From assembly GCA_028554755.1 (NCBI GenBank), contig JAPTOF010000005.1, forward strand, positions 496,001 to 560,000: a stretch of DNA of 64,000 bases, given 5' to 3'. The stretch's first letter is position 1; each line of letters opens with the position of its first letter. A program made the translations under genes and the position numbers. Source of the DNA: Cordia subcordata. Lineage: Eukaryota > Streptophyta > Magnoliopsida > Boraginales > Cordiaceae. The notes below the pieces were generated by a model, which worked only from the letters and a program-made list of their open reading frames with translations, was not told where the DNA came from and searched no databases. This document shows, piece by piece, positions 10,107-20,144 of the stretch.

Positions 10107-11188
10107 CGAGGTAAACTTAACATACATGCTGAAAATTTTTTGGAGGATGTATGCAATTAAAGAAACACTTTGGAGTCAATGGGTTCAAGCAAATTATATC
10201 AAAGACTCTTCTATTTGGAATTCACAAGTTCCCAAGGAGGCAAGTTGGGTTTTTAAAACACTTCTTGGCTGCCGTCCCATTGCAAAAAGATTCCTTAAGC
10301 ACAAGGTTGGAAATGGAGCAAACACCTTCTTTTGGAGCGATAATTGGCACAAAGATGGTTCTCTCTTTGAGCAATGGACAAATGCCATTCCACATCCCCC
10401 AATTCATGCAAAGGTATGTGAGATTTTCATTGATGGTTCTTGGAATTGGCGAGTGCATCTCTCCCATGTTGATGTTCCAGAATTTAGTCTTAACGAAAAC
10501 ACAATGGATAGAATTTCATGGAATCTTTCCCCAAGTGGAAGCTTTACTTTCAATCACACTTGGGATAGTATTCGAAGAAAAGGCAATTATTTTGTAGGTT
10601 TCAATCTCATTTGGAACAAGAGGCATAATCCAAAGCATAGCTTCATTGCTTGGCTTGCATTCCGTGACCGCCTTAGCACAAAATTCAGAATCTTACATTG
10701 GGGGCTTAATATCAATCCTTCATGTATCTTTTGCAACATGGGTTGTGAGACTAGAGAGCATCTCTTCTTTGAATGTTGCTTCACAAGGAGGATTTGGAGA
10801 AAGGGTTTACAACTTACTCTTGTTCTGGAAAATCTGATTTGTTGGCATGATATTATTGATTTCCTCACTCCCTTTGCCCTTGAAAAACATTTGAAAGCCA
10901 CAATTCTCAAGCATCTTCTTGGGGCAGCCATCTACAACATTTGGGTTGAAAGGAATCAACGAATCTTCAAGAATCAAGCAAGAACCGAGGAATTTATTTT
11001 TGATACTATTTTTAATGATGTTAGAGTTAAACTCTCTTTTGGTAGAAAATTTTAGTCTTCATCTTTGAACAAAGCTCTATGTAAAATGTGGAGACTTGAA
11101 GATATCATTGTATAGGTCCCTCCACAACTTTTGTACATGTACAGCTTTCATGAAGTAATTTAAATTTCTTACTTATCCCGCAAAAAAA
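10107..11188 (+). mobile_element. L6: young 5'-truncated L1 (RT end, zf-RVT, 3' UTR)
   Basis: A 1.08-kb plus-strand L1 end lies between perfect 16-bp TSDs in ORF1 of H1. It starts inside the RT/zf-RVT connector (NLTYMLKIFWRMYAIKETLW) and ends TTACTTATCCCGC plus an A run. It is among the best-preserved elements in the window. Confidence 0.92.
10126..11115 (+). pseudogene. L6 ORF2 C-terminal fragment with zf-RVT
   Basis: 309 codons are open to a TAG at 11053-11055, which replaces a Ser codon in GRKFSSS. The usual end LCKMWRLEDIIV reaches its normal stop at 11113-11115. The zf-RVT domain is complete: TWDSIRRKGNYF, IWNKRHNPKHSFIAWLAFRDRL, PSCIFCNMGCETREHLFFECCFTRRIW. There is no catalytic RT residue, so it is a dead fragment despite the open frame. 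Confidence 0.88.
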
Positions 11189-11204
11189 AAATTTGAATTT
11201 GGGC

Positions 11205-11991
11205 TGCCAATGATATTCCCAATAGGATGAGTTGTTGAGATGTGATTGGAGGGGCCTGAATGGGCGTCCTTTTGGCCAAAAGAAATAGCTGCAAAGTCTG
11301 ATTTTGTATGCACTTGTCCAGCCGAAAAACCATTGGGTAATGACCAACATGTATTCCTATTTTCTCCCACCAAAACCGAGCTGCCTTTGTTGGAATTTTT
11401 TGCTTTTTCAAGCGAAAATGGGGGCTTAGCTACAGATTTTGGTGCAAGAATCTTGTTCTCCTTGCCATTTGGAGCATTTTGACTACCACTTTGCCCAACA
11501 AAGTTTTCCATTTCTTGCATTTCGGCTACCATGGGAGGAGTTTCTTCAAGCTTTTCCTTAGCGAAAAGAGGAGGATTAAGGCCATGTGAGCTTGAAAATG
11601 ATGGTGAGAGGGCTCCATCTTCATCTTCCACAAGAGATTTTCTCCAAGCATTAAGTTGCTGTCCATGGAAGCTTGAAAAGGGAGCGGCCAGATCTTCAAG
11701 ATTATTTTCCTTCTCTTCTTGCCATGGTCGACTCTTCTTGGTGAGGCTATGCACAAGCTCTCTTTTAGCTTCATCAAGGTTCTTCTCGAGCTTTTGCACA
11801 CAAGGGCTGGAGGGAGAAGAGGATTTCGAGCTAGATATTGATTTGTTAATGGTCTCACACGCTTCTTTGAGCTCCATATAAGTGTCCAAAGTATAGTCGT
11901 CTTTTTCTTCATAGTTGCCAAGATCATATTTTGAAGCTAACCTTGCACTTTTTCTAGTTTTTGAAGCACTAGACCTCTTCTTTTTCCCCAT
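11205..11991 (-). pseudogene. H1 ORF1, N-terminal third
   Basis: It starts MGKKKRSSASKTRKSARLAS, a strongly basic head that could act as a nuclear signal or RNA-binding tail. Then come an acidic stretch (EEKDDYTLDTYMELKEACE), a Ser-rich stretch and a charged helix (KLEKNLDEAKRELVHSLTKKS). The middle is low complexity and Ser/Asn/Pro-rich, and runs to the L6 insertion. H2 is homologous over the whole piece (MGKKKRSNASKTRKS, MLGKNLDEGKRQLVLSL). The start was chosen from that shared N-terminus. The plain L1 ORF1 proteins share only the KKKK..SAR head. Confidence 0.85.
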
Positions 11992-12138
11992 AAAGTAGAA
12001 GAAGATGGTGGCTGGATGGAAAAAAAAAAGGTGGTCAATGGTGGTGGAAGATGGTCAAGTTAGAGAGATTTGAGAGCATTTGTTTCTAGAGAGAGAAACA
12101 TTTAGCATCTAAGTGCTCAAAATGCTTTTCTCCTTATC
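11992..12138 (-). other. H1 5' UTR with TCTCTCTC start and a linker-like 5' extension
   Basis: The minus strand reads a TTTCTCTCTCTAG start near 12100 followed by AAATGCTCTC, the 5'-end signature shared by H2, L11, L13 and L20. 12112-12138 lies outside that start. It resembles the antisense of the L4 linker (IEKEKCILSK codons), so the 5' end may be chimeric. Confidence 0.6.
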
Positions 12139-12155
12139 AATTCTTTCACAATGTT

Positions 12156-13655
12156 GTTAAAGGAAGGAAGCTCAAAAATACAATCCATGCTATCAAGAAT
12201 GAGAATGGTCATCTCCTTATTGAAGATGCTGAAATGAAAGATGAATTCATTGGCTACTTTAAAAAACTTCTTGGTGCCGAATCCTCCTCAAGCATAAATG
12301 TGGATATTTTGAAGGATATTATTGACACACAAATTGAACAAGATGTTGCTGCCACCACTGTTGCCCCTATCATAAATAATGAAATCAAGGATGCACTCTT
12401 TCTCTCAACCCAAACAAAAGCCTGGGTCCAGATGGTTACACTTCTCATTTTTACAAGGTTGTTTGGGAGATCGTGGGGAAGGATGTCTTAAATGCAATAA
12501 AGTCTTTTTTTGAATCAACCAAGCTCCTCAAAGAGGTAAATGCCACTATTATTGCTCTTGTGCCTAATACCCCAAATCCATCCATGGTCAAAGATTATAG
12601 GCCAATTTCTTGTTGCAATACCATCTACAAGTGCATTTCCAAGATCATTGCAAATAGGATAAAAGTTTGTTTATCCCACATCATCTCATGGAACCAATTA
12701 GCCTTCATTAAGGGTAAACTCAATCATGAAAATATTCTCATTGCGCATGACATCATGAGAGGATATCAAAGGAATCATATTTCTTCAAGATGTGCATTTA
12801 AAGTTGACATTATGAAAGCTTTTGACTCATTGAATTGGAGATTCATTGAATGCACTCTTCTTGCTTTCGGTTTTCCCAAAAAGTTTGTGGATTAGATTAT
12901 GGTTTGTGTAGAAACTCCTAGCTTCACCATTGCCCTTAATGGACGATTGGAAGGTTATTTCTATGGTGCAAATGGCATTAGACAAGGAGATCCAATCTCC
13001 CCTTATCTTTTTGTCCTTTGTATGGAGGTGCTTACATGTATGCTAAACAACTTGGCAAACAACCCAAGATTTCATTTTCATCTAAAATGTGGAAGCATAA
13101 AGCTTAATCATCTATGATTTGTAGATGATCTTCTTATCTTTTGTAAAGGGGACATGAATTCTATAAATTGCATCATGGATACATTAAAGACTTTTTCAAC
13201 TTACTCGGGGTTAATTATTAACAATGCTAAGAGTGTAATCTTTCTTGGTGGAGTTTCAAATGAAGAGGAAAAAGCAATCATTGATAGACTTGGGTTTCAA
13301 GAAGGTGAGCTTCCAATCCGTTATTTGGCCATCCCACTTGTTTCTAGAAAGCTTAGGAAGAATGATTGCTGTCCTCCTTTGGAAAAAATAAATGCTAAGC
13401 TTGATTCATGGTGCAACAATTGGCTCTCTTTTGTGGGAAGACTTGTGCTCATCAAATCCGTTCTCACTCAGATTTATGCTTATTGGGCAAATGCTTTTCT
13501 TTTACCTAAAGGTGTTTTGGCTGCCATTGAGACAAAATTCAAAGCTTTTTTGTGGAGAGGGACTGGTCCTAAGGTGGCATGGAAGGAAATTTGCCTCCCC
13601 TTAAAGGAGAAGGGACTCGGTATCCGTAGCATTGAGGAGATCAATTTAACATACA
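12156..13655 (+). pseudogene. L4 ORF2, linker end and reverse transcriptase
   Basis: It continues from FFHN with VKGRKLKNTIHAIKNENGH and KDEFIGYFKKLLGAE, then the RT: SLNPNKS-PGPDGY (frameshift near 12410), EVNATIIALVP, VKDYRPISCCNTIYKCISKI, DIMKAFDSLNW, GIRQGDPISPYLFVLC and FVDD near 13124. Stops are at 12894-12896 (Trp codon) and 13115-13117 just before FVDD. Coding runs on to GLGIRSIEEINLTYM and breaks at 13655. The FADD Ala is Val. There is no zf-RVT and no 3' end. Confidence 0.85.
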
Positions 13656-13667
13656 TGATGACAAGGA
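13656..13667. other. Filler at the L4/L7 junction
   Basis: About 12 bp (ACAAGGAGAAGG region) match neither the continuation of L4 RT nor L7. Together with the opposite orientation of the two RT genes, this points to a deletion joint repaired by end joining. Confidence 0.45.
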
Positions 13668-14965
13668 GAAGGGCCACAAGGATATTCTCATTAATAAGCC
13701 TCCCTTTAACAAATGCTGATTGGTTCCAAGAAATAATGTTAGGCAAGCAATCTTTGATTCTATTGGCAAAGATCTTGGAAATGCATTTGTATATGGTGTT
13801 GCAACATGAGATGGGTCTAAAGTCCTTAACACAAGAGGGGTTTTGGACTTTTGGAACAAGAGCAATATAAGTTGCACAAACCTCTTTAAGGAGTTTCTTT
13901 GATGTAAAGAAAGAGTCAATTGCCATAAGAACATCTTGGCCCACAATATCCCAAGCAACTTTATAGAAATGGGATGTGTAACCATCCGGCCCCGGGCTCT
14001 TGTTTGGATTGAGTGAGAAAGGGTGCTCTTAATCTCCTCCAAAATGATAGGAGCAAGAAGATTTGTAGCACAAGTTTCTCCAATGGTCTTGCCAATAATT
14101 CCCTTAATAAGATCCACGCTAGCATTGGTGGAAGTTGGGGTGCCGAGAAGGCCTTGGAAGAAAGAGAGAAATTCGGCCTTGATCCCCTCCTTGGAAGTAA
14201 CAAGATTCCCACTTGTGTCTTGAATGGCATGAATAGTGTTTTTATTTCTTCATCCCGTGATGGTGTTGTGAAAAAATTGGGTTGGCATCTCCATAATTGA
14301 TCCAATTGAGCCTTGATTTTTGGCAGAGCATTTTCTTGTAGGTGTCTTCCACATCTTCAATTTGAAGTAGAATGTCCTTCTCTTTGTTGATGTTCTCCTC
14401 TATAGTATGACCATTGAGAATGTCAAATTGAACCTCCAAAAGTGCCTCCTTTAGACCTCCAATCTTGTTTAGGATGCAAGAGAAATATGACTTATTGAAA
14501 TCTTTGAGTGCCTTCTTGAGGGTTTTTTGCCTTTGGAATAAGATGATCATTGCAGTGCCAAAAACCTGTGCACTCCAATGTTTCTTCACCACTTGAAGGA
14601 AAAGCTCATGAGAGGACCAAGCATTATAGAACTTGAAAGGCTTTGGTGACGAGCTCTTATTCTTATTGGAGTTCATGATAAGTGGGTAATGATCTGAAAT
14701 TCCCAGATCTTCTAGCGAGAGAAAATGATTTTCAAAATGCTCCATCCAATTCGAATTTACAAAAGCTCTATCAAGCTTGTTTGCAACGATGTTACCTCTA
14801 GTGTTTTTGTTGGTCCAATTGAAATGGGGCCCAATAGCTTTGATTTCCATCAACTTGGCAAGATTAATGCATTGATTGAAGTCCCAAGCACTTGGTGGGA
14901 GGGTATTTGAGGAAGATCTATCTCCAAAATGTAAAACTTCGTTAAAATCCCCAAGAATGCAAAGC
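13668..14965 (-). pseudogene. L7 ORF2, late endonuclease, linker and early RT
   Basis: Read from 14965: LCILGDFNEVLHFGDRSSSN, IGPHFNWTNKNTRGN, ISDHYPLIMNSNKN, PKPFKFYNAWSS and the linker (KKALKDFNKSYFS, NKEKDILLQIEDVEDTYKKM). Then come frameshifts near 14250 and 14030, and RT up to KLLKEVCATYIALVPKV, RPISCCNTIYKCISKIFANR and RLINENILVA. The Cys of SDHCP is Tyr. Its first residues continue the endonuclease fragment at 53031-53154 after a gap of about 11 residues, which is the evidence that both belong to one element split by L8. Confidence 0.8.
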
Positions 14966-15248
14966 CGAGCTTGTGAGGAGTCTAAATATAAAAGCAAGGT
15001 CCCTCTCACCTCCTAGCAAATAGCGTACCAAGGAGAAGAAACAATTAGAAATGGAGATTGCTTCTAACCTCTTCGTCCCTTCAAATAATGTCGATGGTGT
15101 TATTAGCACATGTACTTCATAGAAAAAGAAAAATCAGAAGACTGGAGCACATCCTTCATCCTAAGAAGAGCTGAATACCAAGGAAGAAGAAAGAGTTGAA
15201 AAGGTATTATCCAATGGACATAAACCACTTCCATCGGGTAAGGACCAT
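14966..15248 (+). pseudogene. L8 ORF1, N-terminal variable part
   Basis: It begins KAELVRSLNIKARSLSPPSK, the helix that follows the basic head in L9, L17 and L21 (AKAELVRSL). It runs through poorly conserved sequence with stops (one right after PPSK, another near 15118) to NGHKPLPSGKDH, where L9 inserted. The next codons, VDPMNNTFLAKG, are at 44935. No other feature is seen in this stretch. Confidence 0.72.
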
Positions 15249-15339
15249 TTTTTTTTGCAGGGCAAGTAAGAGAAATTTTATTCCACAAAGTCAAAAATAT
15301 GTACAAGTACAAAAGTGGTGAAAACACCAAGTACAAAAC

Positions 15340-15569
15340 CTATACAAGGATATCATCAAGTCTCCACAATTTACTAAGAGTTTTGTTCAGACGTGTAGAA
15401 GGAAACTTCCTACTACAAGAAATTTTAACTCTAACATCATTGAGAATAGCATTACAAATGTATTCCTCTGTTTTTGCTTCATTCTTGAAAATTCTTCTAT
15501 TCTTCTATTTCTTTCCATCCAAATGTGATAAACAGTGGCTTCAAAGAGGTGCTTAAGGATTGATACTTT
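15340..15569 (-). pseudogene. L9 ORF2, extreme C-terminus
   Basis: It codes for the residues after zf-RVT: HLFEATVYHIWMERN, frame disturbances near 15500, VRVKISCSRKFPS and LCKLWRLDDILV-like residues, with stop at 15340-15342. 15249-15339 is the 3' UTR and tail. Confidence 0.8.
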
Positions 15570-17593
15570 TTTTTTTTTTTTGCGAGGAAAGTAAGAAATT
15601 TCATTCAAGAAAGAAAACAAAATTACAAATACAAACTGATCAAAAGAGGATTTCTTCCATCCCCCACAATTTACAAATTTTCCTATTCAAACTAGAAGTA
15701 GTGAAATATTTTCCAACAATGCATTTAAGTCTAACATGATTAAAGATGGATGAAAAGATTTGCTCCTCTGTCTTGAAACTCTTGTGAAATTCACGATGAT
15801 TCCTCTCAATCCAAATGAAGTAGATTGCAGCCTCCAAAAAGTGCTTCAAGATAGTAGCTTTAAGATTATCTTCGAGTGCAAAAGGTGAAATAAAAGCAAT
15901 AATGTCTCCCCAATCAATCAAAGTTTCTTGGATCATGGTAAGATGAAGTCCTTTCCTCCAGATCCTTCTAGTGAAACAACAATTAAAGAAAAGATGGTCT
16001 CTAGTTTCACATCCAAAGTTGCAAAAAATGCAAGTGGGATTCAGCTCTCTACCCCAATAAAGCAATCTGAATTTTGTGGAAAGTCGATCATGAATAGCAA
16101 GCCAAGTAAAAATGCATGTCTTGGTGTATGTCCTTTGAACCAAACAATATAGTGCCAATCAACTTTATTCTTCTTCCTTCTGATTTCCTCCCAAGTGTGC
16201 GAGAAAGTGAATTCACCATTTGGAGAAAGTTTCCAAGTAAAAGCATCAAGATTTTCTTAGCATAGTATGGTGGATTGTTGAGAGTGCTGCTCCAAAAATT
16301 GCTAAGTACCCCATGTGTGTGCCATTTGTCATGCCAAAAGTGCGTGTGCTTTCCATTGCCGAGTACATGAGAGATATGGGCTCTTGCAAAGTTTCGAATT
16401 TTGAGGAGGTTTTTGAGAACCCAACTATCATCCTTAGAAGTGGTGAGAGTCCAAATCGATTTGTCCTTGATGTAGTTAATTTGCATCCAATTTCTCCAAA
16501 GAGAATCCCTACAAGTATACATTCTCCAAAAGGATTTAAGGAGAAAAGTGCTGTTGATGTCTTCAATCTTCCGGATACCAAGTCCACCTTCATCAAGAGG
16601 GAGACAAATGTCTTTCCATGCAATCTTAGCCCCAGTATTCTTCCAAAGGAAAGCACAAAATTTGGATTCAATTTTTTGAATGATACTTTTGGGAAGAAGA
16701 AATGCACCAGCCCAAAAGGAACAAATTTGCAAGAGTGTGGATTTGATAAGGGTTAATCTACCCATGTAGGCAAGCCAATGATTGGTCCAGCTTTCAAGCC
16801 TTCTATTGATTTTCTCCAAAAGAGGTAAACAATCTGCCCTACGGAGCTTCCTTGACACAAGAGGAACACCCAAATATCTTATAGGAAGATTACCTTCTTT
16901 GAAGTTCATTTTGCAGAGAATGGCCAGCTTTGTTTCATGAGGAACACCACCAAAGAAAATATTACTCTTGGAAGGGTTTGCTTTAAGACCGAGAGAGAGC
17001 AAAAGTTCTCAAGACATCCATAATGCACTCAATTGATTTGATATTTCCTTTGCAAAAGATAAAAAGGTCATCAGCAAAACAAAGATGGTTCAACCTCAAC
17101 TTTGCACATTTTGGATGAAACCCAAACTTTTGATCTTGTTCCAACTTGTTGAGCATGCATGATAATACTTCCATGCAAATAACAAAAATGTATGGTGAGA
17201 GGGGATCCCCTTGCCTTATCCCATTTGCTCCTTTAAAATACCCCTCTAAACTTCCATTGATTGCCACAGAGAAACTTGTTGATGTGATACAAGACATGAT
17301 CCATTTCACAAAGAAACTTGGGAAGCCAAACGCATGAAGAGTACATTCAATAAAATTCCAATTGAGTGAATCAAAAGCCTTCATGATATCAACTTTGAGT
17401 GCACAACGAGGAGAAATATGAGTTCTTGAATAGCCTCTAAGGATATCATGTGCAACAAGAATATTCTCATTAATAAGCCTCCCTTTAATAAAAGCCGATT
17501 GATTCCAAGAGATGATAGAAGGCAAACACTCTTTGAGCCTATTTGCAAGAATCTTGGATATGCATTTATAAATGGCTTGCATATCTAGATCAC
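15570..17593 (-). mobile_element. L10: 5'-truncated L1 (RT to 3' end), 2.0 kb
   Basis: Minus-strand insert between 18-bp TSDs in the C-terminal coding of L9. The tail complement TTTTTTGCGAGGAAAGTAAG starts it. The 5' end falls in the RT (IYKCISKILANR) and carries about 14 extra bases (ATATCTAGATCAC region) before the TSD. Confidence 0.93.
15640..17582 (-). pseudogene. L10 ORF2, RT and zf-RVT
   Basis: From 17582: [61 protein letters not shown] (catalytic FADD intact), LPIRYLGVPLVSRKLRRAD, FCAFLWKNTGAKIAWKDICL and then zf-RVT (PTCIFCNFGCETRDHLFFNCCFTRRIW), stopping at 15640 after GMEEILF. A frameshift lies near 16990 (LGLKANPSKSN) and another near 16260. The first third of RT and all of the endonuclease are absent. 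Confidence 0.87.
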
Positions 17594-17611
17594 CTTAAGG
17601 ATTGATACTTT

Positions 17612-19664
17612 CAAATGCTTCTCATGACAAATGGAGTAATGTAGGCAATAATATCCTTCCTGCAAATGAGGTTCTCTGGGACAAGGGAAAGAGATAAACC
17701 AAATCTCCAAACCCTTTTAGTAAAACTACATTCAAAGAAGAGATGGTCTCTAGTCTCACATCCCATATAACAAAAAAATGCATGAGGTATTGATGTTGAG
17801 CCCCCAATGTGAGATTCTGAGTCTTGTGCTAAGGTGATCTAGATATGCAAGCCAAACAATAAAACCATGCCTTGGGTTGTGCCCTTTATGCCAAATGATG
17901 TTATAGCCTTCAAAGTGGCTTCCTTTAATTCTAATATGCTCCCAAGTATGCTTAAAAGAAAACCCACCATTAGGGGAAAGAGACCAAACAATAGTATCAT
18001 GAGAATTCTCCTCAAGAACAAAGCTTGAAGCATCAATAAAGGGAAGGTCCAAAGGCCATCTCCAAGAACCATTAAGACAAACATCACTAACCTTGGCATA
18101 GAGGGAGGGAGAAGGGAAGATGTTGCTCCAATGCTCCAAGAGTGGTCCATCTCTATGCCAATTGTCAATCCAAAAGTAGGTATTCATACCATTTCCAATG
18201 TTATGCTTGATGACACTTCTTGCGTTACCACGGCAAGCCAAGAGAGCTTTGAAGATCCAACTAAAGTCTTGAGATGTTTGCATAATCCAAAAGGAAGAAT
18301 CCTTGATATAGTTGCTATGAATCCATCGGCTCCAAAGTGATTCTTTAATGGCATACATCCTCCAAAAAATTTTAAGCATAAAAACTTTGTTGATTTCTTC
18401 AATTCTTCGAATACCAAGGTCACCTTCATTGAGTGGGAAGCAAAGATCCTTCCAAGCAACTTTGGGTCCCGTTCCTCTCCAAAGGAAAGCTTTAAATTTT
18501 GATTCAATGGCTGCCAAGAGTCCTTTTGGAAGAAGAATAGCATTAGCCCAATATGCACAAATTTGAATGAGAGTGGATTTGATAAGTACAAGTCTACCCG
18601 CAAAAGGGAGCTAATTATTGGACCAAGAGTCAAGTCTTGCATTTATCTTCTCCATAAGTGGGTAGCAATCCTACGTTCTAAGCTTTCTTGAGACAAGTGG
18701 GATGCCTAAATAACGAATAAGGAGTTCTCCCTCATGAAAGCCCACTTTCTCAATAATGGCCGTTTTATCGTCATTTGAAATTCCCCCAAAAAAGATGTCA
18801 TTCTTTGAATGATTAATGTTTAGCCTAGATAAGGAAGCAAAAGTCTTCAAGGTGTCCATAATGTAATCAATGGAAGACATATCACCTTTCCAAAAGATAA
18901 AGAGATCATCCACGAAACAAAGATGGTTAAGCTTTAAGTGAGTGCATTTAGGATGAAAATGAAAACCCGGGTTGTCTCCCAATTTTTTCATCATACAAGA
19001 GAGCACCTCCATGCAAATGACAAAAAGATAAGGAGAAACGGGATCTCCTTGCCTTATGCCATTAGCTCCATAAAAGAATCCTTCCAAACCACCATTGAGT
19101 GCAATAGAGAAGCTAAGTGTAGTAACACAAGCCATAATCCACTTCACAAAAGTGTGAGGAAGAACAAAGGCAAGAAGGGTGCATTCAAGAAAATTCCAAT
19201 TCAAAGAATCAAAAGCTTTCATGATATCCACTTTGAGTGCACATCTAGGGGAGATATGTCTTCTAGAGTCACCCCTTAAAAGGTCATGGGTAATGAGAAT
19301 ATTCTCAATAATGTGCCTATTTTGGATAAAGGCTAATTGATTCCAAGAGATAATGTGAGGCAAGCAAACTTTGAGCCTATTTGCAATGATTTTGGAAATG
19401 CACTTATAAATGGTATTGCAACATGAAATTGGCCTAAAATCTTTAATCAACGCTGCGTTTATGGTTTTAGGCACAAGGGTAATAATAGTTGCATTTACCT
19501 CTTTGAGAAGAATACTTGATTCAAAGAAAGACCTTATGGCATTTGTCACATCTTCTTCCACAATCTCCCAAGCCACCATGTAAAAGTGAGAGGTGTAGCC
19601 ATCTGGCCCCGGACTCTTGTTAGGATTAAGAGAGAAGATGGCTTCCTTAATCTCAACATTTGTA
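17612..19664 (-). pseudogene. L9 ORF2, reverse transcriptase and zf-RVT
   Basis: From 19659: EIKEAIFSLNPNKSPGPDGYTSHFYM, EVNATIITLVP, RPISCCNTIYKCISKI, DIMKAFDSLNWNFLEC, GIRQGDPVSPYLFVIC, CFVDDLFIFWKG (FADD is FVDD), LLIRYLGIPLVSRKLRT and GTGPKVAWKDLCFPLNEGDLGIRR, then zf-RVT (HNPRHGFIVWLAYLDHL). The RT is open from 19579 to 18671. Breaks include a stop after RKLRT, one in the SWSNN segment, and a frameshift at NTSCIF near 17785. It joins the endonuclease half at 21567 across the solo LTR. Confidence 0.87.
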
Positions 19665-19873
19665 TGTAGGATCGATATTATTAAGTGTGGTGTATCCTAG
19701 TCCATATTTTCTAAATTATAACTAAGAAAACATGCTAGGAAAATAAAATAACCACATTACACACACAAGAATATGCTCAAGAACATATAGAATATAACTA
19801 GTACTTGCAAAAATATATAAAGTTAACCTCTTGAAGCGTGGAGCCTTTGATGAAGCTAAAACCGATCACGAGC

Positions 19874-19879
19874 TTTATT
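19874..19879 (-). promoter_or_regulatory. Possible poly(A) signal of the solo LTR
   Basis: AATAAA on the minus strand, about 260 bp downstream of the TATA box. A short AT-rich hexamer can occur by chance. Confidence 0.35.
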
Positions 19880-20134
19880 CCCGTTCACGAACAAGGCCAC
19901 CAAAAATTTACTACAAGGGTGTCGCAATAAGCAACTCCCTAGTCTTCTTCCCTATGATTAAAGAGACTTATCTTGAGAGAATAGCCTCTTGTGTGGGAAG
20001 AAGCAAAGTAATATGCTCTTGAAAACTAGAGCAAAAATCACACAATAAGTGTGTACTATGTGTTGTAGTATTTTCTTGCCAAAAAGGAAGAAATCAACTA
20101 CAAAGTGGAATACATAAAAGGTGTAGGGTCTTGA

Positions 20135-20144
20135 CTATTTATAG
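20135..20144 (-). promoter_or_regulatory. TATA box of the solo LTR
   Basis: CTATAAATAG on the minus strand, about 1.42 kb from the LTR start at 21561. This would make U3 about 1.4 kb and R-U5 about 0.45 kb. It is the best TATA match in the LTR and fixes the likely direction of transcription. Confidence 0.6.

Larger units (their letters stand above)
10091..11204. repeat. TSD pair marking L6 in H1
   Basis: AAATTTGAATTTGGGC occurs at 10091-10106 and 11189-11204, immediately outside L6. Both copies are identical, so the insertion is recent compared with its host. Confidence 0.93.
8487..12138 (-). mobile_element. H1: ORF1-only (half-L1-like) retrotransposon, interrupted by L6
   Basis: Minus-strand element flanked by the perfect 17-bp TSD AATTCTTTCACAATGTT (8470-8486 and 12139-12155). 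From its 5' end it has a 5' UTR with a CTCTCTC tract and an ORF1 of ~745 codons, then a 176-bp 3' UTR with a hairpin and a poly(A) tail. It has no endonuclease or RT sequence at all. Without L6 its length is ~2.55 kb. H2 has the same plan at a different site, so the lack of ORF2 is a family trait, not a local deletion. Mobilisation in trans by the L1s here is an inference. Confidence 0.88.
4169..13655 (+). mobile_element. L4: L1 LINE, ORF1 C-terminal part to RT, split by L5 and H1
   Basis: Plus-strand L1 whose visible parts are 4169-5929, 8227-8486 and 12139-13655. The ORF1 N-terminus would lie left of L3, outside the window. Joining the pieces gives a continuous ORF1 C-terminus, endonuclease, linker and RT. 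The second gap is exactly the H1 insertion, with a perfect TSD. The element stops inside the RT/zf-RVT connector (IEEINLTYM) at 13655 and is joined through ~12 bp of filler to minus-strand RT of L7. Its 3' end is therefore lost, probably by deletion. Confidence 0.85.
15552..17611. repeat. TSD pair marking L10 in L9
   Basis: CTTAAGGATTGATACTTT at 15552-15569 and 17594-17611, identical. Confidence 0.93.

Noticed and set aside
8663..10156. A 497-codon open frame on the minus strand that could be taken for a host gene
   Set aside because: It carries DUF4283 and the zinc knuckle of an L1-type ORF1, and its N-terminus continues at 11991 across the L6 insertion. Its first ~17 codons belong to L6, read backwards.
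10107..11188. L6 as the missing 3' half of L4, since both share the NLTYM connector
   Set aside because: L6 has its own TSD in H1 and its own poly(A), so it is an independent insertion. The shared connector only shows they are related.
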